A stretch of DNA of 10,117 nucleotides from an uncultured Myxococcales bacterium (GTDB lineage: Bacteria > Myxococcota_A > Bradymonadia > UBA7976 > UBA1532). Positions 5,793-10,117 of this stretch are shown piece after piece (the stretch's first letter is position 1; each line of letters begins with the position of its first letter). The notes beneath the pieces were generated by a model that had not been told where the DNA came from, made no database searches, and saw nothing but the letters and a program-made list of their open reading frames with translations. The stretch is from contig CALBMW010000242.1 of the NCBI GenBank assembly GCA_937896275.1, positions 1 to 10,117 on the forward strand, given 5' to 3'. The position numbers and the translations under genes are program-made.

Positions 5793-7631
5793 TCAGTCGG
5801 CGCACGCTCGGGCGGCGTGTGAACGCCGGCGGCGCCGACCGAGCAGCAGGAGCAGGCCGAGCAGCCCGAGGGACCCCGGGCCGCCCTCGGTCGCATCGCA
5901 ATCGCAGCCGTCACTGCCGTCCGCCGGGTCGGTCGGCAGCGTCGTCTCACCGTCGGTTCCGCCGACGCCGTTGTTCACGCCTGGCGTGAAGCCGCCGGAC
6001 GGGCGGCCACGCGCCCCCGACCCCGGGCTGCCGCCGCTGCCGCCACCGCCACCGCGGCCGGCGTAGGTCGGGTACTCGGGCCGCACCCGGGCGCCGGGCG
6101 CGGTCGGCCGCAGATCCGCGACCGCGTCGGGCTGCCCCGCCGCATAGTGCTGCTCGATGATCAGCGCCGCCTTCACCTCGCCACCGCGGACGGTCTGGCC
6201 CCCCTGGCGAAGGGGGAAGGTGGTCTGCGCGGGATCGCTCAGCGCGACGAAGCGACCGTCGGACAGCGCGAGGTGGCCGGCGCCGTAGTCGTTGCCGCCA
6301 TACGGCGAGCACGGCACGAACCAAGTGGCCGTGCGCGTCCGCGGCACCGGGTCGAGGTCCGCGTTGAAGTCGAAGACCGGATCCATCGACATCTCGGCCG
6401 CATCGAGCGTCGTGCTGAGCCGCGTCATATACGGGTGCGCCGCCGAGAGGGCCCCGAGGGTCGCGCGCGGGCCGAAGACCTCGTCGTCGAGGCGCTGCAG
6501 GAAGGCGGCGCCGTCCAAGGTGGTCCGGCGGAACAGGTCCAGATCGCCGCACCCGATCCAGGGACACCCGAGGATCTGGTCTGCGGTGACGCCGTCGGGC
6601 GGCTCGATGGCCGAGCGGAGCACGCGCAGCACGTCGGGATCGCCGCTCAGGAAGAAGGCCGCGAGGGCGGAGTCGGCCAGATCCAGGTAGGTGCGGAAGC
6701 CCGCCACCTGGGCCCGTTCGTTCTCGGTGAGTCCCCGCCCCAGGTCCAGGCGATACGGCCCCGCGAAGTCGGTCGCGAAGGCCTGCCCGCCGGCCTCGTC
6801 CACGGCCTGCGCGACCAGGGTGTCATACAGGAAGCCACCGCTCAGCCAGTCGATGCGGGCCTCGTCGAGCACCACGTGGCGGAAGTTGATCGGCACGGCG
6901 CGCGCTCCGCCCAGCAGGTGCACGCGCACGGGCATGTCGGGGATCGCCGCGACCGCGGTGGGGCGCAGCGGGATGGCGGGCGTCGGGCTCGTGAAGCTGA
7001 GGTGCAGGGGCACCACGTCGCCCGCGTCGTTGCCCGCCTGGAGCTTGAGCGCCATGAAGGCGAGGTTCATCTCGAGGTAGGGCTGGAGCAGCGCCTCGGA
7101 GCCCGCGGGGAACTGGAAGCCGTTGTCTCCGAGCCAGGCGCGCAGATCGCCGATGTTCTGGGCGCGCAGCAGTACGCGATCGTAGGGGCCGAGGGGCGAG
7201 CGGTCGATGACGTCGACTTCGCCCGCGGAGCCGGGCTCGCCGCCCCCGCCCGCGGAGCCGCCCGCGCCCGGCGTGCCGCCCTGACCGGCATACTGCTCCT
7301 CGGCCGGGCAGCCCTGCTGCAGCTCGACGGTGTACGCGAAGGCCGGCGTCAGATCGCGGTCCAGGTTCTGGAACAGCAGCTCCGACGACACCTCGGCTTC
7401 GACGTCGGCCGGCACCGGCAGCAGCCAGCCGAACTCGGCCGGTGGCCCCGCGTAGCTCAGGCGCACGACCATGTGCATCCGGCCCTGATCCTCGGCGAAG
7501 AGGATGCTCTCGCCCGCTTGCTGCACCGGCTGCGCGGTGTCGCAAAAGAGCCCGCCGCACGCCGCCGCCGGCGCGGGCAGGGTGCCCCAGAGGACCGCCA
7601 TCGCGGCGGCCCAGCCCGTTGATCGACCCAT
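5793..7631 (-). CDS. DUF2330 domain protein, secreted, with MYXO-CTERM sorting tail
   Basis: A 612-residue exported protein. Residues 1-24 are a signal peptide (one Arg, hydrophobic stretch, then PAPAAA before C25). The mature part opens with CGGLFC at 25-30. Residues about 40-110 hold the DUF2330 core with the characteristic FGWLLPVP at 67-74. A Gly/Ser-rich insert (about 116-138) interrupts the domain, which resumes with LGPYDRVLLRAQN. Paired cysteines recur in CPWIGC. Residues 526-571 form a Gly/Pro/Thr/Asp linker. The tail has C576 and C578, a Leu-rich helix at about 587-598 and five arginines at 599-603. This is the tripartite MYXO-CTERM signal thought to anchor proteins at the myxobacterial cell surface after processing. 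DUF2330 has no known biochemical role. The start is set by AGGAGA 6 nt upstream. The gene is divergent from the anchored helical protein and upstream of cutA. Confidence 0.88.
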   Translation of the reverse strand: MGRSTGWAAAMAVLWGTLPAPAAACGGLFCDTAQPVQQAGESILFAEDQGRMHMVVRLSYAGPPAEFGWLLPVPADVEAEVSSELLFQNLDRDLTPAFAYTVELQQGCPAEEQYAGQGGTPGAGGSAGGGGEPGSAGEVDVIDRSPLGPYDRVLLRAQNIGDLRAWLGDNGFQFPAGSEALLQPYLEMNLAFMALKLQAGNDAGDVVPLHLSFTSPTPAIPLRPTAVAAIPDMPVRVHLLGGARAVPINFRHVVLDEARIDWLSGGFLYDTLVAQAVDEAGGQAFATDFAGPYRLDLGRGLTENERAQVAGFRTYLDLADSALAAFFLSGDPDVLRVLRSAIEPPDGVTADQILGCPWIGCGDLDLFRRTTLDGAAFLQRLDDEVFGPRATLGALSAAHPYMTRLSTTLDAAEMSMDPVFDFNADLDPVPRTRTATWFVPCSPYGGNDYGAGHLALSDGRFVALSDPAQTTFPLRQGGQTVRGGEVKAALIIEQHYAAGQPDAVADLRPTAPGARVRPEYPTYAGRGGGGGSGGSPGSGARGRPSGGFTPGVNNGVGGTDGETTLPTDPADGSDGCDCDATEGGPGSLGLLGLLLLLGRRRRRSHAARACAD

Positions 7632-7798
7632 TCGATGTCTCCTGGATGACGCGCCGCGTTCCACCCCCAAGGCAAACGGGGCGTCCCCGCCGCCACCCGA
7701 CGCCGGCGCTCGACCGGTCTTACGGCGACTTTGTGGGGAGGCTCTTACGCGCTCGGCCCCCGCTTGACGCGCCCGGGCCGCTGGCGGAGGCTCGCGCG
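7632..7798. promoter_or_regulatory. Divergent intergenic region between the DUF2330 gene and the anchored helical protein gene
   Basis: These 167 nt must contain promoters for both divergent genes. Two ribosome binding sites are visible: AGGAGA on minus (7638-7643) and GGAGG on plus (7786-7790). The word TCTTACG occurs twice (7718-7724 and 7743-7749), 25 nt apart, in a locally less GC-rich stretch. This spacing could suit a regulator but may be chance. A TTGAC at 7764-7768 has no matching -10 box at a sensible distance. Confidence 0.4.
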
Positions 7799-8890
7799 AT
7801 GATGCGTCACGCCCTGGCCGGAGTCATCGCGCTGAGCGCCGCGGCCCTGTTGACGGCCTGGTTCCTCGCGCGCCGCGTGGCGCCCCTCGACCTCGACGCA
7901 CTGCGCGAGACGCGGGCAGCCCTCGAAGCTCGGGCGGGCGGGTGGGTCTCTGCCGGTGGGCCGCGACGCGCCGATGGCTTCGTCTACGCCGTCGACGTCG
8001 CGCACCTGATGGAGCACGCGGCCTGGGTGGGCGACGCCGACCTCTACCTGCGCCTGCACGACCTCGTCGCGCGACGTCTGGTCCTCGACGACCCGGACGA
8101 TCCCTTCACCCGCGGCTTCGTGCCCTGGCGCGTGGGGGACGCGCCGCCCGACGCGTCGGGCACCACCGAGGCGCTGCGCGTGGCGCGCGCCCTGTGGCGG
8201 GGCGGTGAGCGCTTCGACCGCCCCGCCGACCGCGCGCTTGCCAGCGTCATCCTCACCGGCTACGCCCGCCACGCCTTCGTCGACCAGGGCATCTGGCACG
8301 TGCGCAACTACTTCAACCTGGGCACGCGCGCCTTCGCCAACGACTCCTACCTGGTCGATTACGACGCAGACTTCGTGGCCGAGGTGGCCGCGGCCACCGG
8401 TGACGCGGCGCTGGCCGACGTCGCGGCCCGCTCGGTGGCCCTCGTGCGCGCCTCGGTGTCGCCGAGCGGCCTCGTGCACACCTTGCTGCAACCTGATCTG
8501 CGGACGGTCTACCCCGACGTCGAGCTGAGCGGCTTCTCACCCAATGACCTGATTCAATTGAATAATGCGTGCATCGTGGCCGAGACGGTGGCGCGCTCGG
8601 CGCCCGAGGTGGCGGCGGCGACCCTGGCCTTCGCGGACGCCCGGCTGCCCGACGTGAAGCGGTGGTACTACGGGCGCACAGGCGAGGCGGCGTCCGACCG
8701 CGAGGCCGATCTGGTGGTGCACGCCTGCTTCGCGCGCCTGGCGCTGGCGCTGGGTGACGACGTGTCGGTCCGTCGGTGGGTGGCCGCGGGCCTGCCCGGG
8801 TGGCGGGGCATGGCCGAGGGGCCGGCGGAGCGCTACTACACGGTGGGCGAGGCGCTGCTGACGCTCGACCGGTTGCTGGCGGCGCCGTGA
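7799..8890 (+). CDS. Membrane-anchored helical protein of unknown function, possibly (alpha/alpha)6-barrel type
   Basis: A 363-residue protein I cannot assign to a family with confidence. Residues about 5-24 form one hydrophobic segment after MMRH, best read as a signal anchor or uncleaved signal, placing the rest outside the cytoplasmic membrane. The remainder is a string of amphipathic helices rich in Ala, Asp and Trp/Tyr. Conserved-looking patches are FVPWRVGDAPPDASGTTEAL (W110, D118, E124), HVRNYFNLGTRAF, NDSYLVDYDADF and FSPNDLIQLNNA. Repeated helix pairs with acidic/aromatic turns recall six-hairpin glycosidases such as GH8, but no catalytic signature is certain, so enzyme activity is only a possibility. 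Start: GGAGG at 7786-7790 lies 8 nt before the first of two adjacent ATGs (7799, 7802). The stop is one base from the stop of the convergent serpin gene. High third-position GC and a clean frame support a real gene. Confidence 0.75.
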   Translation: MMRHALAGVIALSAAALLTAWFLARRVAPLDLDALRETRAALEARAGGWVSAGGPRRADGFVYAVDVAHLMEHAAWVGDADLYLRLHDLVARRLVLDDPDDPFTRGFVPWRVGDAPPDASGTTEALRVARALWRGGERFDRPADRALASVILTGYARHAFVDQGIWHVRNYFNLGTRAFANDSYLVDYDADFVAEVAAATGDAALADVAARSVALVRASVSPSGLVHTLLQPDLRTVYPDVELSGFSPNDLIQLNNACIVAETVARSAPEVAAATLAFADARLPDVKRWYYGRTGEAASDREADLVVHACFARLALALGDDVSVRRWVAAGLPGWRGMAEGPAERYYTVGEALLTLDRLLAAP

Positions 8891-8891
8891 C

Positions 8892-10117
8892 TCAGCGCGG
8901 GTCGGCCATCCGCCCGGCGAAGAGGATCGCGCCGGTCGGGAGGTCACGCACGAAGAACAGGAACGGCCGGTCCACCCGCACGTCGACGATCAGCGGCACG
9001 GAGGTCTCGCCGACCAGTACCGCGGTGGCGGCGGCGGCCTCGGTGCCCTCCTCGTCCACGGCCACGAAGGCCTTGTGGAAGATGGCCTGGATGTAGAGAC
9101 CGCCGGTGCCGTTCATGCCGCTGAAGTCCGCGTCGGCGGTGAACGCGTCGATCATGCCGAGGGCCTCCATCGCGTCCGCGAGCGAGAAGGTGCTCTCGAA
9201 GGTGAACTTGGGCAGGTACAGGTCGGCCTCGACGCCCTGCAGCACGTCGATGATGCCGTCGAGGGTGGCGGAGTCGAAGCTGCCCTCGAAGGCCGCGAGG
9301 TCGTCGGGCAGGACGATCAACATCGAGGTCTCGTAGCCGGCGTAGGGAAGGTCGATGGCCGTCCAGCCAGGGCCGGCGGCATGGCGCGCGGGTACGCCCG
9401 GGCCGTGCATGGTCGGCACCTGAACGGTGCTGCCGTCCGACAGGTGAAAGTCGGCCGCGGCGGTCGCCTCGACCTCGAAGGGCTGGGCCCACGAGGCTTT
9501 GAAGAAGATGGCGTTCACCAGGACCATGACCGTCGACGCGTCGATCGCGCCCTCGGGGATGAGATCCACGATGCGCTGATGGGTGTGACCCTCGACCCAG
9601 GTGTTGATGGCGACACGGGCGCCTTCGGCGTCGCCGATGAAGTCCCACACCCGCAAAGCGGCGCCGTACTGCACGGCGAGCACGTCGAGGAAGTCGGGCA
9701 ACCACTGATAGCCGGTGCGGCCCCAGACGGCGTTGGCGATGGTGAGTTGGAGGGGCTCACCGCTCTCGACGGGGGTGTCGGCGCGGCTCGCGAGCGCGAG
9801 GTCGAGGGCGTTCTGGGCCGGGTGCAGGCGGGCCTGGTCGAGGTCGAAGTGCAGGGCCGCGGCCATCTGCCGCTCGGTCTCGCCGCGTGCGCCGGCCCAG
9901 GTCATCGCGAGGGCCTGGTGGATGGAGAAGGGCGAGTAGAAGAGGTTGCCGTCGGCCTGGCCGAGCACGCGGTGCAGGTCGACGGTGAAGGCGCTCTCGC
10001 CGGCCGTGAGCGCGGCGAGGTCGTCGTCGGGCACCTGCGGGTCGAGGTCACGGGCCTTGTCGCTGCCGATGACCTCGCCCGGCTCACCGCCCACGCCGGG
10101 CTCACCGCCCACGCCCG
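8892..10117 (-). CDS. Serpin (serine protease inhibitor family I4), N-terminus beyond the window
   Basis: A partial gene: the frame is open through the right edge, so residue numbers here count from the GTG at 10112, which lies inside a repeat and is probably not the true start. About 370 residues of full serpin fold are present. They include FYSPFSIHQALAMTWAGARG, the breach/shutter strand NAIFFKASWAQPFE from N200, and the C-terminal RPFLFFVRDLPTGAILFAGR. The reactive-centre hinge EEGTEAAAAT at 354-363 has the small residues that inhibitory serpins need for loop insertion. Counting from the hinge puts the scissile bond near T370-S371. The loop is two residues longer than in alpha-1-antitrypsin, so P1 could be shifted. 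The Gly/Pro/Glu N-terminal linker suggests an exported or lipid-anchored protein, but no signal peptide or lipobox is in view. It would trap a serine or cysteine protease, own or foreign. Confidence 0.93.
   Translation of the reverse strand, partial: GVGGEPGVGGEPGEVIGSDKARDLDPQVPDDDLAALTAGESAFTVDLHRVLGQADGNLFYSPFSIHQALAMTWAGARGETERQMAAALHFDLDQARLHPAQNALDLALASRADTPVESGEPLQLTIANAVWGRTGYQWLPDFLDVLAVQYGAALRVWDFIGDAEGARVAINTWVEGHTHQRIVDLIPEGAIDASTVMVLVNAIFFKASWAQPFEVEATAAADFHLSDGSTVQVPTMHGPGVPARHAAGPGWTAIDLPYAGYETSMLIVLPDDLAAFEGSFDSATLDGIIDVLQGVEADLYLPKFTFESTFSLADAMEALGMIDAFTADADFSGMNGTGGLYIQAIFHKAFVAVDEEGTEAAAATAVLVGETSVPLIVDVRVDRPFLFFVRDLPTGAILFAGRMADPR
8973..9053 (-). other. Reactive-centre loop of the serpin
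   Basis: This segment encodes residues about 354-380, from the EEGTEAAAAT hinge to the strand before RPF. By standard numbering P17-P8 are E, E, G, T, E, A, A, A, A, T and P1/P1' would be Thr/Ser (T370/S371), followed by Val-Pro. The hinge is of the inhibitory type; the P1 position is inferred by counting, not proven. Confidence 0.7.
10081..10117 (-). repeat. 18-bp tandem repeat encoding a GEPGVG linker
   Basis: The word GGCTCACCGCCCACGCC starts at 10081 and again at 10099, giving two copies with an 18-bp period that run to the window edge. On the minus strand it encodes the six-residue unit G-E-P-G-V-G in frame with the serpin. It is probably a flexible spacer between an export or anchor signal and the serpin fold. 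More copies are likely beyond the edge. Confidence 0.8.

Noticed and set aside
4774..5901. Minus-strand open frame of 375 codons across DUF4276, the spacer and cutA
   Set aside because: It overlaps two recognisable genes, is Arg/Pro-rich without motifs, and has no ribosome binding site.
6147..7622. Plus-strand open frame of 491 codons opposite the DUF2330 gene
   Set aside because: It is antisense to a gene with a signal peptide, family motifs and sorting tail, and shows only Arg/Gly/His-rich sequence.
7764..7768. TTGAC as a -35 box for the gene at 7799
   Set aside because: No acceptable -10 hexamer occurs 16-19 nt downstream; that stretch is almost entirely G and C.

Overview
The window is GC-rich throughout and looks like the chromosome of a myxobacterium-type organism (Myxococcota, formerly Deltaproteobacteria). 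The best support is a secreted protein at 5793-7631 (minus strand). It ends in a Cys-X-Cys, Leu-rich helix and Arg-run tail typical of the MYXO-CTERM sorting signal. A secreted serpin with a Gly/Pro/Glu linker and the strongly G/C-biased third codon positions fit this. No rRNA, tRNA, CRISPR array, intact insertion sequence or integrase was seen.

Layout, left to right. (1) 1-216 is non-coding and carries a cluster of palindromic repeats with the core GTGCCAGGCAC. (2) 217-3182, plus strand, holds a HAD-family phosphatase of the PpaX/Gph type. It is followed 32 nt later by a fused FAD monooxygenase/Old Yellow Enzyme protein of the 2-aminobenzoyl-CoA monooxygenase/reductase and salicylyl-CoA 5-hydroxylase type. 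(3) 3334-5066, plus strand, is a tightly overlapping two-gene unit: an SMC/ABC-like AAA ATPase and a DUF4276 protein with TOPRIM-like acidic motifs. Its codon choice looks less GC-biased than its neighbours. This is the most defence-like part of the window. (4) 5067-5378 has no gene I can support, only inverted repeats. (5) 5379-7631, minus strand, holds cutA downstream of the DUF2330/MYXO-CTERM surface protein. (6) 7799-8890, plus strand, is an unrecognised membrane-anchored, mostly helical protein, divergent from DUF2330. (7) 8892 to the right edge, minus strand, is a serpin whose N-terminus lies outside the window. It meets the previous gene tail to tail with one base between stops.

The genes do not form one pathway. 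The ATPase/DUF4276 pair is probably a separate cassette placed between ordinary metabolic and housekeeping genes. The DUF2330 protein, the anchored helical protein and the serpin form a neighbourhood of cell-envelope or secreted products. All functional statements come from motif recognition by eye; no database search was run.
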